DNA of 64,000 bases, from NCBI GenBank assembly GCA_022340465.1, contig JAJDNW010000088.1, positions 1 to 64,000 of the forward strand, read 5' to 3'. The notes beneath the pieces are model-generated. The model was given only the letters and a program-made list of their open reading frames with translations. It did no database searches and was not told the DNA's origin. A program made the translations under genes and the position numbers. Positions 25,650 through 34,501 of this stretch are shown piece by piece. The DNA is from Deltaproteobacteria bacterium (GTDB taxonomy: Bacteria; Desulfobacterota; Desulfobacteria; Desulfobacterales; B30-G6). Position 1 is the first letter of the stretch, and each line of letters begins with the position of its first letter.

Positions 25650-27131
25650 CTATATGTCTCCATCCGTTGCGTGAGGGTTGTCGTGAAAATCGATGCCGCA
25701 GAGTTTTTTGGCCGCCTTTTTCTTGGCCTCCATGTTCACCTTCCTTGAAATCATGATGCGCTGGGCCTGAGGCGAGCCGGCCCCGTGCATCGATTCCGTC
25801 AGGTAGCCTACCGCCGCCGTTCCCAGCGTCAGGTTTTCGATCAGCCGCAGGATGCGCGCGCGGTGTTCGGTGGGAACGTCAGGATGGGCCTTGTAGTATT
25901 TCTCGAGCCACGGCCCGACTTCCGGCGAATTGAAATCCTTTTCGCTCGGCAGCGTTACCATCAGACCGCCGGCGATATCCTGTGCCAGCCTGGAAATTTC
26001 ATAGGGAAAACGCGTGACGTTGTGCTTGTGGATGTTGGCCAACAGCGTGTTCACCGAAAAGGTGCCGCTGGGTTCGCGGTGACCTTCGGAGGCACAGGCG
26101 ATGCAGCCACAGTAGAGCGTTTCGTTCAGGTGGTTCATTTCGACGATTTTGTCCTTGATGTGGGAGGCATGGTCCGCCCGGTTGAACTCCGCGGCGGTCT
26201 GGGCGGCCCCGATGAGCACATCCCCCACACCAACCTTGCAGGCATAGCTCTGACGGTGGTAGCCGGCAAACACTTCCACCAGCTGACCGGCAAACGCATA
26301 TTCCCGGCACATGAACACCCGCTCCCAGGGAACAAACACATTTTCAAATACCACCAATGCCTCGTGCCCGCCAAAAAAGGGGTTGCCCCGATCGATGAGG
26401 CCCTCCTCCAGCTTGCGGGTGTCACAGGATTGGCGCCCCATGATGTAAGTGATCCCCTCGGCGTCGCTGGGAAGGGCAAACGAAACAGCGTAGTCCCTGT
26501 CCGCCTCTCTCAGCGCAATGGTGGGCATCACGATGACCTCGTGAGAGTTTAGAGCACCTGTCTGGTGCGCCTTGGCGCCTTTGACCACGATACCGTCTGG
26601 CCGCTCCTCCACGATATGCAGGTACAGGTCGGGGTCTGCCTGTTTGTGCGGTGGAAGACTCCTGTCTCCTTTGGGGTCCGTCATGGCGCCGTCACAGGTG
26701 AAATCATTGTCCTGTACATATTCCAGGTATTTCAAAAACCGTTGATTGTATTCCGTACCGTGTTTCCGGTCGATGTCGAACGTCACGATCGAGAGGGCGT
26801 TCAGGGCATCCATGCCGACACATCTCTGAAAACAACAACCCGTCTCCCTTCCCAGAAGGCGGCCCATTTTGCTTTTCTTCACGAGGTCCAGAAGGCTCTG
26901 GTGTATGTGGGTGAAGCGGTTGATCCGTTTACCGCTGAGGTGGGAAATCGCGGTCATGAGGTCTTCGTGTTCGGGCCTGTGGGCCAGTGCGTACGTCTTG
27001 GCAACCGCCTGCATGGACGGCCGGATGATGGGATGATCCACCACGTTCTCAATGCGTTCGCCGAACATGTAGACCACCAGGTTCAATTTCCGCAGGCTGT
27101 CTTCATATTGTTCCGCAGTCATCATGGCCAT
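25650..27131 (-). CDS. abfD: 4-hydroxybutyryl-CoA dehydratase / vinylacetyl-CoA isomerase
   Basis: A 493-residue FAD and [4Fe-4S] enzyme that dehydrates 4-hydroxybutyryl-CoA to crotonyl-CoA by a ketyl-radical mechanism. The HpaB-type fold is recognisable. Cys100 and Cys104 (GCCFQRCVG) and His292/Cys298 (YHRQSYACK) lie where the clostridial enzyme has its cluster ligands (C99, C103, H292, C299). Length matches the family (~490). The ATG at 27131 is preceded by AGGGGGTAGGCC. Its product enters the FadJ/thiolase steps encoded in the same block. It is followed upstream on the strand by an odd thioredoxin, 41 bp away. Confidence 0.9.
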   Translation of the reverse strand: MAMMTAEQYEDSLRKLNLVVYMFGERIENVVDHPIIRPSMQAVAKTYALAHRPEHEDLMTAISHLSGKRINRFTHIHQSLLDLVKKSKMGRLLGRETGCCFQRCVGMDALNALSIVTFDIDRKHGTEYNQRFLKYLEYVQDNDFTCDGAMTDPKGDRSLPPHKQADPDLYLHIVEERPDGIVVKGAKAHQTGALNSHEVIVMPTIALREADRDYAVSFALPSDAEGITYIMGRQSCDTRKLEEGLIDRGNPFFGGHEALVVFENVFVPWERVFMCREYAFAGQLVEVFAGYHRQSYACKVGVGDVLIGAAQTAAEFNRADHASHIKDKIVEMNHLNETLYCGCIACASEGHREPSGTFSVNTLLANIHKHNVTRFPYEISRLAQDIAGGLMVTLPSEKDFNSPEVGPWLEKYYKAHPDVPTEHRARILRLIENLTLGTAAVGYLTESMHGAGSPQAQRIMISRKVNMEAKKKAAKKLCGIDFHDNPHATDGDI

Positions 27132-27172
27132 GGCCTACCCCCTTTTGTTTCTGGTAGTGATAAAGTCGCCGA

Positions 27173-27538
27173 TTAACCTGGATTGGCTGACACCGGCGGA
27201 AGATGCTCTTCCAGAAAATCCCGCAGACGATCCTCGTCCGCCATACCCAGCAGGCGTCCAATTTCCCGTCCCCGGTGCAGCAGCAGGAATATGGGCGTCC
27301 CCTTTATGGTGTACATCTGCTTGAAACCGTTAATGAAGCCTTCCTCCAACCGGCACACTTCCACGGAATCCGGATATAACCGGGAAATCGCTTTTAGAAC
27401 CCCGGTCTGTTGTGTGCAGTCCCTCCCTCCGGGCGCACACATCAGCAATACCGGCTTTTCTGTTGAGAGAACCGCCGCTTCGAAATTGCTGTTGCTGATA
27501 ATGTTTACCGGATAAATGGATGCGATCGTCGTGTTCAT
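27173..27538 (-). CDS. Thioredoxin-like protein lacking the CxxC motif
   Basis: A 121-residue thioredoxin-fold protein. The fold is supported by the central strand VLLMCAP, the cis-Pro segment KGTPIFLLL (Pro82) and the C-terminal helix. The redox motif is not CxxC: Cys34 and Cys41 are six residues apart (CAPGGRDC), and Trp is absent. It is immediately upstream of abfD (41 bp between), so it may protect or assemble that oxygen-sensitive Fe-S enzyme; this is inference. GGGAA lies ~6 nt before the ATG. Function cannot be settled from sequence. Confidence 0.75.
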   Translation of the reverse strand: MNTTIASIYPVNIISNSNFEAAVLSTEKPVLLMCAPGGRDCTQQTGVLKAISRLYPDSVEVCRLEEGFINGFKQMYTIKGTPIFLLLHRGREIGRLLGMADEDRLRDFLEEHLPPVSANPG

Positions 27539-27680
27539 GAGATTCCCTGGAAATAATTGCCTTAAATATTTTCAAATACCATGCCAAGGGCCCCATTTTT
27601 CGCACAGAGAGCCAACAATCTGATTTTAAAAAATTATTTCTTACCCTCGTGGTTGCAACCTATGGTGATCCGTGCACTCA

Positions 27681-27728
27681 TGTGCCATTTTTGGCTCATG
27701 TGCCATACCAATAGTGTGCCATGGCACA
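27681..27728. promoter_or_regulatory. TGTGCCAT direct-repeat cluster with palindrome
   Basis: The 305-bp divergent spacer 27539-27843 contains TGTGCCAT three times (27681, 27699, 27715), spaced 18 and 16 bp. The third copy is half of a perfect 14-bp palindrome TGTGCCATGGCACA (27715-27728). Sites spaced near helical turns between divergent genes suggest an operator for the thioredoxin/abfD side, the ABM-fold gene, or both. The rest of the spacer shows no gene. Confidence 0.5.
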
Positions 27729-27843
27729 TAATTGGCATTTTAACAAGGTGATTGATTTCTGCGCACCAAACAGGTAGGGTTTCTGTGAATTCTTTGGAAG
27801 GTACCTGTCAAGAGACATAACACAGCAAGTCAACCAGGAGGTA

Positions 27844-28143
27844 ATGATGATCGTTGTCGCTAAATTGAAAGCCAAAAAGGGTTCTGAAAACGAAATGGAA
27901 AAAGTGCTTCGTGACGTCGTCCAAAAGGTGGCGGCCGAGGAAGGCACACTGGCCTATACCCTGCATCGCTCCCAGTCGGACCCGTGCACCTTCATGTTCT
28001 ATGAAAAATACACGGATGCAGGGGCGTTGAAAACCCACAGTGCAACCCCGTATTTCAAAGCCATGTTCGCCGCCCTGAAAGATCTGATTGAAAGCCCGGC
28101 CGAAATCGAAATGTACGAAGAGCTGGCCGCCTTGAACCGTTAA
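27844..28143 (+). CDS. Antibiotic biosynthesis monooxygenase (ABM) domain protein
   Basis: A 99-residue single ABM-fold (dimeric alpha/beta barrel) protein. It begins MMIVVAKLKAKKGSENEME and contains LAYTLHRSQSDPCTFMFYEKY. Such proteins act as small cofactor-free oxygenases or heme/quinone-binding proteins; here no substrate can be named. GGAGG lies just before tandem ATG codons at 27844 and 27847. Length is normal. It is divergent from the thioredoxin/abfD operon across a spacer with TGTGCCAT repeats. Confidence 0.82.
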   Translation: MMIVVAKLKAKKGSENEMEKVLRDVVQKVAAEEGTLAYTLHRSQSDPCTFMFYEKYTDAGALKTHSATPYFKAMFAALKDLIESPAEIEMYEELAALNR

Positions 28144-28235
28144 TCCCTAACAGGTAAAGGGACACCCAAGGCCGCTTATATGTGCATGCCGGGTTTGTCC
28201 CAATGTTGCCAACACCTGAGAGCAACCAACTCAAA

Positions 28236-28319
28236 CCTGAGTTGAGCGTTTCAAATTTTAAAAATGCTCAAAATAAACGGATATAACCCATCCCTAAGAG
28301 TCGAAACGCTCAACTTAGG
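28236..28319. repeat. 17-bp inverted repeat spanning the leader of the Omp gene
   Basis: CCTGAGTTGAGCGTTTC (28236-28252) and GAAACGCTCAACTTAGG (28303-28319) are complementary with one mismatch and are separated by 50 bp. The right arm ends inside the Shine-Dalgarno region (AGGAAG, 28317-28322), so a folded leader would hide the ribosome site of the gene starting at 28327. The right arm also resembles 42848-42863 (15 of 16 bases), just before the mttB-family gene. Confidence 0.65.
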
Positions 28320-28326
28320 AAGTACC

Positions 28327-29766
28327 ATGTTGTCGATACAACCATGGGGTTTGTTCAAGCACGCTGCCGGCTCGATGCAACAGGGGGCGACAGTGTGGGT
28401 CTTGCTGCTGGCCCTTTTCTGTTTGCAGGCGAGTCCCGTCTGCGGAGCGGACCAAGAGCCGGCCGCAACCCGCGACGGCTCGGGAGCACCGGCCGAAAAC
28501 CAAACGAAAAAAACCTACAGCCCCTTCGCCGGCATGGAAAGAAACGGCCTGATTCCCAAAAAGCAATTGCCCGGCGACATCAAGAACCCGGGCCGCTGGC
28601 GCTACGTTCCGGAAGGACGGATAAAGCCGGGGAATGTCCTGGAACGGCTTTTGGTCAGCAGCTTCATAGCGCCCATGGTCTTCTACTCTCAGGATGTCGG
28701 CCTCGGCGGAGGCGTCGCCCTGACGGATATCGATTTCCGGCAGCAGCGCCGGCGCGAGTTTGCCGGCATCTTCCTGTCCCACACCACCGAAGGTCAGCAG
28801 CACTATTCCATGGTGTGGCAGCGCTGGCTCAATCACCGCGAAATCGAGGGCGGTGGGGTTGCCTTCGAAGAAAGAAGCTGGGTCCGGGCAAGGGCCGGAT
28901 ACGCCCAGACCCTCACTGTCAGGTTTTTCGGCCTGGGACCGGACACGTCCGCCGACGACGAGACCAGCTACACAAACGAGGTGACTTACAGCGGCGTCCT
29001 GCTGCAGCAGTCATTCCCCGAACCAGGCGACAATCCCGTTTATCGCCTCGGCTTGAATGCCGAACGCCACAACCTTTCCAAGGGCTATGTCGGAGGCGCA
29101 CCCTCCACGGATGAAGCGTATCCCGGCCTCTTCAGCGATGGCGACCATTACGACATGGTCAGCTTGAACGCCATGTTGCGGTATGATTCCCGGGACAGCC
29201 AACATGCACCCTACAGGGGCGGACTCCTCGAGCTCAGCCTGGACGGCATTCCGTTCCAGAGCAATGAAAGCCCCGCCGCCGTCTCTCGGTTGGAGGGCAA
29301 CTGGGTTTTCAAAACCCCCGGCGTGTTCCATGACAACGGAAACGGCAACGAAGAAAACCCGCCCACCGATGTTATCGCCATCGGAGGATTCGTGAATGCC
29401 GTCCATGGAAACCTGCCCTTTTGGGCCCTGCCGAGTTTAGGGGGACGGGACACGCTGAGGGGATACATCCAAAACCGCTTCACGGACAAATCCGCCTGGC
29501 ATGCCACCGGCGAATACCGCTTCTGGGTGCTGCCGCGCGGATTCAACGTAACCAGGACGATCCGGGTCGAACGGGTGGGCCTTGCATTGTTTTACGACAT
29601 CGGCACGGTGGGCGGCAGCATAGAAGACGCCTTTGCCAGCACCATCCACGACAGCTACGGTGTCAGTTTCCGACTCTCTTTGGAACGAACGGCTCTCTTC
29701 CGCGCCGACCTGGGCTTTTCGGACGAAGGTATGAACTTCACCTTTGCCTACGGCCTGCCATTCTAG
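28327..29766 (+). CDS. Omp85/BamA-TamA-like outer membrane barrel protein
   Basis: About 479 residues. The chosen ATG at 28327 has AGGAAG 4-9 nt upstream and gives a signal peptide ending around CLQASPVCGAD (residue ~42). The mature protein has no evident POTRA repeats; after a ~70-residue linker it becomes alternating beta-strands typical of the surface-antigen D15 barrel. It contains LPSLGGRDTLRGYIQNRF, the conserved L6-loop-like (G)RGY region, and ends with aromatic FTFAYGLPF. It is a barrel-only family member, possibly for secretion of a lipoprotein or phospholipase-like partner. Earlier in-frame start at 28264 would add residues overlapping the inverted repeat. Confidence 0.85.
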   Translation: MLSIQPWGLFKHAAGSMQQGATVWVLLLALFCLQASPVCGADQEPAATRDGSGAPAENQTKKTYSPFAGMERNGLIPKKQLPGDIKNPGRWRYVPEGRIKPGNVLERLLVSSFIAPMVFYSQDVGLGGGVALTDIDFRQQRRREFAGIFLSHTTEGQQHYSMVWQRWLNHREIEGGGVAFEERSWVRARAGYAQTLTVRFFGLGPDTSADDETSYTNEVTYSGVLLQQSFPEPGDNPVYRLGLNAERHNLSKGYVGGAPSTDEAYPGLFSDGDHYDMVSLNAMLRYDSRDSQHAPYRGGLLELSLDGIPFQSNESPAAVSRLEGNWVFKTPGVFHDNGNGNEENPPTDVIAIGGFVNAVHGNLPFWALPSLGGRDTLRGYIQNRFTDKSAWHATGEYRFWVLPRGFNVTRTIRVERVGLALFYDIGTVGGSIEDAFASTIHDSYGVSFRLSLERTALFRADLGFSDEGMNFTFAYGLPF

Positions 29767-29823
29767 TGTTGGGTTTCATTAAAAACAAACCTACGGCAAT
29801 CCGTATGATAAGCCGTCACTTCC

Positions 29824-31017
29824 TCATCCGGCGAACGAAGCTTTCACCTTGTCGATAAAAAACTCGGTCTGCTTGGCCGCTCTTTCTTCCAGCGCAACCG
29901 GATAATCGTCGCCAAAAGCCCAGAGGATCTCCTCCAGGGCATAATGCGTCTTGATGTTGACCCCCCGTGAAGCACCGCGAAGCTGCATAAAACACCCGGG
30001 GCAGTAACAGGTGAGGTCGTTGACGCCTGTATTCAGCACCTGCGCTATTTTTTTCTTGGTCTCCTTGGCCCCCTCACCCAAATCGTAATTGTTTCTAAGG
30101 ATGGAAACCGTACCACAGGTCAGATTGTCGCCCCGATTGTTCTCGAGTTCTACCACCGTCATGCCAACGGCCCTGTGCAGACCTCTCACCGCATCCATGA
30201 ACCCTTCTCCCAGCTCGCTTCCGTAGCAAGCGTCGGTCAAGGCCACCCTCCGATCGATGGGACGCGCAACCTCGATGCTGCCGTTCGTATACTTTTCCCA
30301 AAGCCACTCCCACACCGATACGATTTCAAAAGGCAGTTTGACACCGTGATAATTCGGCCAGATATTCCCCAGATAATTGGCGCAGGATCCGCAGTAGCAC
30401 ACCAAACGCTCCGTATCGAGGCGTTCGAGCATTGCCCGTGTTCGTTCGACGGTCTCGGCAAAGGCCTGATAGTCGCCGTACCGGTACGCCAGTTCTCCGC
30501 AGCACGCATTGCGCGGAGCGTATTTGGGAACGTCCGCAAACACCTTCGAGTGTTCGATACCGTAAGGAATCTCCCGCCCGACGCAACCGATGAACAGCAC
30601 CTCACGGCTTTTTGAGGGAAGATGTTCCCATGTATCCAAAACGGCCTTCTCCTTTGCTGTCTCGGTAAGATAGACATCCCCGAACAGGGAGGCTTTCCCC
30701 TTGCCTGTCAAAAGGTAGTCCACATAGGGAGGGAGGCCCTTTTCCTTCACCTGGTTTTTCTCGGCCGCGCGCTCCATGATGAGGGCGTACGGCTTAAGGC
30801 CGTGGGGGCAGTATTGATTGCAGTTGAAGCAAAACGTGCACGCATTCAACACCCGTTCTGTTTCATGGCCCTTCAACAGCCGACCCATTTCCGCCCGGGA
30901 CGCCTCTTTTTCCATTTTCATAACCGGACATCTCTGTAAACAAAGGCCGCACGTTTCACAGGTACTCAGACTCTTTCCTTCGGGGTCGAAGGCATCGATG
31001 TAGGTCTTGGCAGTCAT
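29824..31017 (-). CDS. HdrD-like (Fe-S)/CCG-domain oxidoreductase subunit
   Basis: About 397 residues. Two ferredoxin-type clusters lie at the N-terminus: CETCGLCLQRCP (near residue 19) and CTFCFNCNQYCP (near 60). Two CCG cysteine-rich domains follow: ACCGELAYRYG...CYCGSCANYLG (around 170-235) and CGTVSI...CYCPGCFMQLRG (around 300-345). This arrangement matches heterodisulfide-reductase D/GlpC-type proteins that carry electrons to or from quinones or thiols. The start at 31017 has GGAG 6 nt upstream; the frame continues to 31080 without a better site. A natural role is electron output for nearby flavoenzymes or ETF, but no partner subunit is adjacent. Confidence 0.85.
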   Translation of the reverse strand: MTAKTYIDAFDPEGKSLSTCETCGLCLQRCPVMKMEKEASRAEMGRLLKGHETERVLNACTFCFNCNQYCPHGLKPYALIMERAAEKNQVKEKGLPPYVDYLLTGKGKASLFGDVYLTETAKEKAVLDTWEHLPSKSREVLFIGCVGREIPYGIEHSKVFADVPKYAPRNACCGELAYRYGDYQAFAETVERTRAMLERLDTERLVCYCGSCANYLGNIWPNYHGVKLPFEIVSVWEWLWEKYTNGSIEVARPIDRRVALTDACYGSELGEGFMDAVRGLHRAVGMTVVELENNRGDNLTCGTVSILRNNYDLGEGAKETKKKIAQVLNTGVNDLTCYCPGCFMQLRGASRGVNIKTHYALEEILWAFGDDYPVALEERAAKQTEFFIDKVKASFAG

Positions 31018-31203
31018 TGAGTCTCCTTCGTTTTTCACGGTGTAAATACCACCGCTTCGATTCATTATACCGGTTGTCACAAATATGTTCCGATACCAAT
31101 TGTGTTCATAAGCAAGGTATCATGATTGGAAACAACCCAATCCCGATTACGATTTCGATTCGCAGCAGGCTGCCGGAAATGCGCCCCCAATCGCGCTTCA
31201 ATT

Positions 31204-33324
31204 TTACCTTGGACGCGCGAGACCGTATTTATCGATACGGCGATAAATGGTGCGGCGGCTGATGCCCAGGTTCCGGGCGGCTTTGGCGACGTTCCAGTCG
31301 GTGTTGCCGAGAGCGCGTTCGACAGCGTGCCGGTCCTCCCGCTGCGATTTCATCTCAACCGGCCTCCCTCTGGGGGTGTGGTCGCGCATCTCCCTGGGCA
31401 GATGCCCGACGTCGATGGTGCTGTCGTGGCACAGAACGAACGCATGCTCCACCGTGTGTTCCAGTTCGCGCACGTTGCCCGGCCAGTTGTATCCCATAAA
31501 CACATTCAGGACTTCATCGGAAAAGGATTGGATCTCCTTATTAAAATCGCGGTTGAAGGAGCGGCGAAAGTGATCCACTAAAAGGGGAATGTCACCCAGA
31601 CGCTCCCGCAACGGTGGAAGGGCGATTTCCACGACCTTCAGCCGGTAGTAAAGATCCTCCCTGAAACTACCTGCGGCAACGGCGCTTTTGAGATCCCTAT
31701 TGGTGCAGGCGATTATCCTGACATCCGCCTTCATGGAGGTGGGATCGCCTACCCGTTCAAAGGTCTTCTCCTGCAGAAACCGGAGCAGCTTCAATTGAAT
31801 CAGGGGTGAAATATCGCCGATTTCGTCAAGGAAAATCGTACCGCCGTCCGCTGTTTCAAAGCGCCCCGGAGAACTTTTTACCGCCCCTGTAAAAGCGCCT
31901 TTGACGTGGCCGAACAGTTCGCTTTCCAAAAGGTTTTCCGCCAAAGCAGAGCAATTGACCGTAACAAACGGTTTGAACGCACGATTCCCGCCGTTGTGGA
32001 GCGCTTTGGCTACCAACTCCTTACCGGTCCCGCTTTCGCCTGTTACCAGCACCGTCGTCTCCAGATCGGCGAGGTCTTCGAGAAGCTTGTAAATCTCCTG
32101 CATCCGGCGATTTTTACCGATGATTCTTTGAAACCGATGCCGCTCTTCCAACTCCTTTTCCAGTTCGTTGATACGGGTGATATCCCGGATGACCAGCACG
32201 GCCCCCATAAAACGGCCCGCACTGTCCAAGAGAGGGGAACTGGAAACATCCACCTTTTGCATGGGATGCGAACCCCCGGCGCATTCGATCTGGTAGCCCT
32301 GCACCGTGGTTTTGCGATTCAGGGTTTCCTGAAGCACTTCGTGGCAGGCATGGCCGCACCCGACCGGGCATTCGGTGAACACTTTCCCGACGATACGACC
32401 CAAATCGAAACCGCAAATCGTTGCCGCCGCCTGGTTGGCCTCGATCACCTCGAGGTTGGTGTCTACCGTAATGATGGCGTCCCTGACACTGCGAAAAATG
32501 GCCTTGAGGCGGCTCCGCTGCCTGGCAACATCCTCTTCGGCCCGCTTTCGCTCGGTAATATCGCGCACGATGCTGCGAAAGCCGATGGGCATGCCGCGTG
32601 AATCTTTTTTCAGGGATATGGAATATTCCAGAATCTTTTTTCTGCCGGTGCCGGTAAGGGTTTCGAAAATGAACGAACGCTGGGGGACACCCGTGGAATA
32701 CACGTCGTTGAAGGCGATGTAACAGGCCTCGGCCGCCGTTTGATCGGTCATTTCACGATAGTTCAGGCCGATCAGCCTTTCCCGCGGGGCCTCGAATATC
32801 CTGGCGATGGCTTCGTTGATGAAAATGGTGTTTCCTGCCAGGTCGTTCTCAATGTAGCCGTCCTCGATACCATCGAGGACGGTTTTGTAGTTCTCTTCCG
32901 ATTCCTGCAAAGCCGCTTCACGGGCCTTGAGGGCACTTATGTCCTGAAGGGAGCCGATGGTCACGGGCGGGTCGTCGCCGGGGGTGAGAAGCGGCCAGGC
33001 GCCGGTTACCCACAAAAGCGTGCCGTTCCGACGGCGGACACGAAAAATCTCCGTTCCAGGAGGGTCTCCACCAGCCTGCAAACCCGCTTCCGGTTCAAAC
33101 GGCCGCCAATCGGCGGTATAAACGATGTCGATAAACGCACGACCGATCAGATCCCCGGGGTCATCGTATCCCAGCAGTGTCGCCATTGCCTGATTGACAT
33201 TCGTGAACACCGTGCCGGTCAGCACGTAGGCAGGCTCGACCAGGTGTTCGATTGCCTTTGCGGCGGCTTCCCAACCGCCTGCCGATCGCATGCGCTCCTC
33301 ATGCTTATCGGGAGCGTCCGCCAT
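31204..33324 (-). CDS. Sigma-54-dependent regulator with three PAS domains
   Basis: About 706 residues. Three PAS-type domains fill residues ~30-370; the third contains cysteines ([11 protein letters not shown] and [11 protein letters not shown]). The AAA+ domain has Walker [16 protein letters not shown], the sigma-54-binding GAFTGA loop (in [15 protein letters not shown]), Walker B FLDEIGD and arginine-finger region. The C-terminus is a Fis-type helix-turn-helix ([20 protein letters not shown]). The start at 33324 has AAGGGGGGAAG upstream and overlaps the end of the OYE gene by 20 bp, so it is likely co-transcribed with it and may regulate that reductase. Confidence 0.92.
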   Translation of the reverse strand: MADAPDKHEERMRSAGGWEAAAKAIEHLVEPAYVLTGTVFTNVNQAMATLLGYDDPGDLIGRAFIDIVYTADWRPFEPEAGLQAGGDPPGTEIFRVRRRNGTLLWVTGAWPLLTPGDDPPVTIGSLQDISALKAREAALQESEENYKTVLDGIEDGYIENDLAGNTIFINEAIARIFEAPRERLIGLNYREMTDQTAAEACYIAFNDVYSTGVPQRSFIFETLTGTGRKKILEYSISLKKDSRGMPIGFRSIVRDITERKRAEEDVARQRSRLKAIFRSVRDAIITVDTNLEVIEANQAAATICGFDLGRIVGKVFTECPVGCGHACHEVLQETLNRKTTVQGYQIECAGGSHPMQKVDVSSSPLLDSAGRFMGAVLVIRDITRINELEKELEERHRFQRIIGKNRRMQEIYKLLEDLADLETTVLVTGESGTGKELVAKALHNGGNRAFKPFVTVNCSALAENLLESELFGHVKGAFTGAVKSSPGRFETADGGTIFLDEIGDISPLIQLKLLRFLQEKTFERVGDPTSMKADVRIIACTNRDLKSAVAAGSFREDLYYRLKVVEIALPPLRERLGDIPLLVDHFRRSFNRDFNKEIQSFSDEVLNVFMGYNWPGNVRELEHTVEHAFVLCHDSTIDVGHLPREMRDHTPRGRPVEMKSQREDRHAVERALGNTDWNVAKAARNLGISRRTIYRRIDKYGLARPR

Positions 33325-34426
33325 CTTCCCCCCTTTCCACGACGCAATAGATGCCCCGCCCGGCCATGGCCGGCCCGAAGCACTTGTTGTCCGACAGGCA
33401 AGTGGCTTTGGCATGGTCACCGGACTGCCAGCGTTTGACCAGTCCGGGTTCGCGGATAAACGGCCGGCTCATGGAAATGTAGTCTGCCACGCCCTCCGAC
33501 ACGATGCGCGCGGCGACCTCTAAGGAACGGTTGCCACCGACCAGGATCAGAGGTACACTGGTTTTCCCACGAATGGTTCCGGCTTCCGTCTCAAAATACG
33601 CCTCTTTATCGGCCGAGTGGATGCCCATCCTGCTGGGGCTCAGCTTTCTATTGATTATGAGGCCGCCGCTCACCTCGATGGCGTCGATGCCTCCCTGTTC
33701 CAACATCTCCGCCACACTGGCTGCGTCCTCAGCATGCAGGCCGCCTTCCCGAAAATCCCCGCTGTTCATTTTCACCAACACGGGATAATCGCTTCCCACA
33801 CGGTTGCGCACGGCCTCCAGCACCATGAGCAGCATCCGGGCCCGATTCTCGACAGTTCCGCCCAAATCATCCGTGCGCTGGTTGTACACGGGCGACAAAA
33901 ACTGGCTGAGCAGATAACCGTGGGCCGCATGTATCTGGACACCGTCAAAGCCCGCCTCACGGGCCCTGTACGCCGCGGCGGCAAAGGCGTCCACCACACG
34001 GGTGATGTCGTTATCATCCATTGCCCTGCATGGTGCCCGGGAAAGGCCTTCAACAGCGGAAGGCGCCAGCGGTGTCTGCCCCGTCAGCTTATGAAAGGCG
34101 TGCAGACCGGCATGGGCGATCTGGGCCACAATGCTGCCCTGGTTGTCGTGAACCGCGGCGGTCATTTTGGATAGCCCCGGAACAAGACCGTCATCGTAGA
34201 TGCCAAGCTGCCGCGATCCAGCCTGCCCCTCCCTGCTTACATAGGCATGACTGCTGATAATCAGCCCCACCCCCCCTTTGGCAAGCTCTACCATCAGGCT
34301 TGTCAGTTCTGGAGTTACGGAACCGTCGTCCCCGGCCAGGCCTTCCCACGTCGCCGAACGGACGAAACGATTGTTCAGTGTCATGCCGCTTATGTTTGTT
34401 TTTTCAAACAGTTGATCCGTGTTCAT
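33305..34426 (-). CDS. Old yellow enzyme family NADH:flavin oxidoreductase
   Basis: A 373-residue FMN-dependent TIM-barrel ene-reductase. Key segments are the N-terminal [15 protein letters not shown] and [27 protein letters not shown] around residues 172-198, which carry the His pair and the conserved Asn-Gln-Arg-Asp-Gly-Gly region, with [12 protein letters not shown] near the phosphate site. It lacks the C-terminal Fe-S/FAD extension of the larger neighbour. It would reduce activated C=C bonds such as enones or enoyl compounds. The stop lies 20 bp inside the following regulator gene. 75 bp separate it from the bigger reductase upstream. Confidence 0.9.
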   Translation of the reverse strand: MNTDQLFEKTNISGMTLNNRFVRSATWEGLAGDDGSVTPELTSLMVELAKGGVGLIISSHAYVSREGQAGSRQLGIYDDGLVPGLSKMTAAVHDNQGSIVAQIAHAGLHAFHKLTGQTPLAPSAVEGLSRAPCRAMDDNDITRVVDAFAAAAYRAREAGFDGVQIHAAHGYLLSQFLSPVYNQRTDDLGGTVENRARMLLMVLEAVRNRVGSDYPVLVKMNSGDFREGGLHAEDAASVAEMLEQGGIDAIEVSGGLIINRKLSPSRMGIHSADKEAYFETEAGTIRGKTSVPLILVGGNRSLEVAARIVSEGVADYISMSRPFIREPGLVKRWQSGDHAKATCLSDNKCFGPAMAGRGIYCVVERGEDGGRSR

Positions 34427-34501
34427 TGTGCATCTCCCTTTGCAGGTGGGGATGTCCTTGACATAGCACCTCTATTGCCTTTCATTCCTCTTCGTTAACG
34501 A

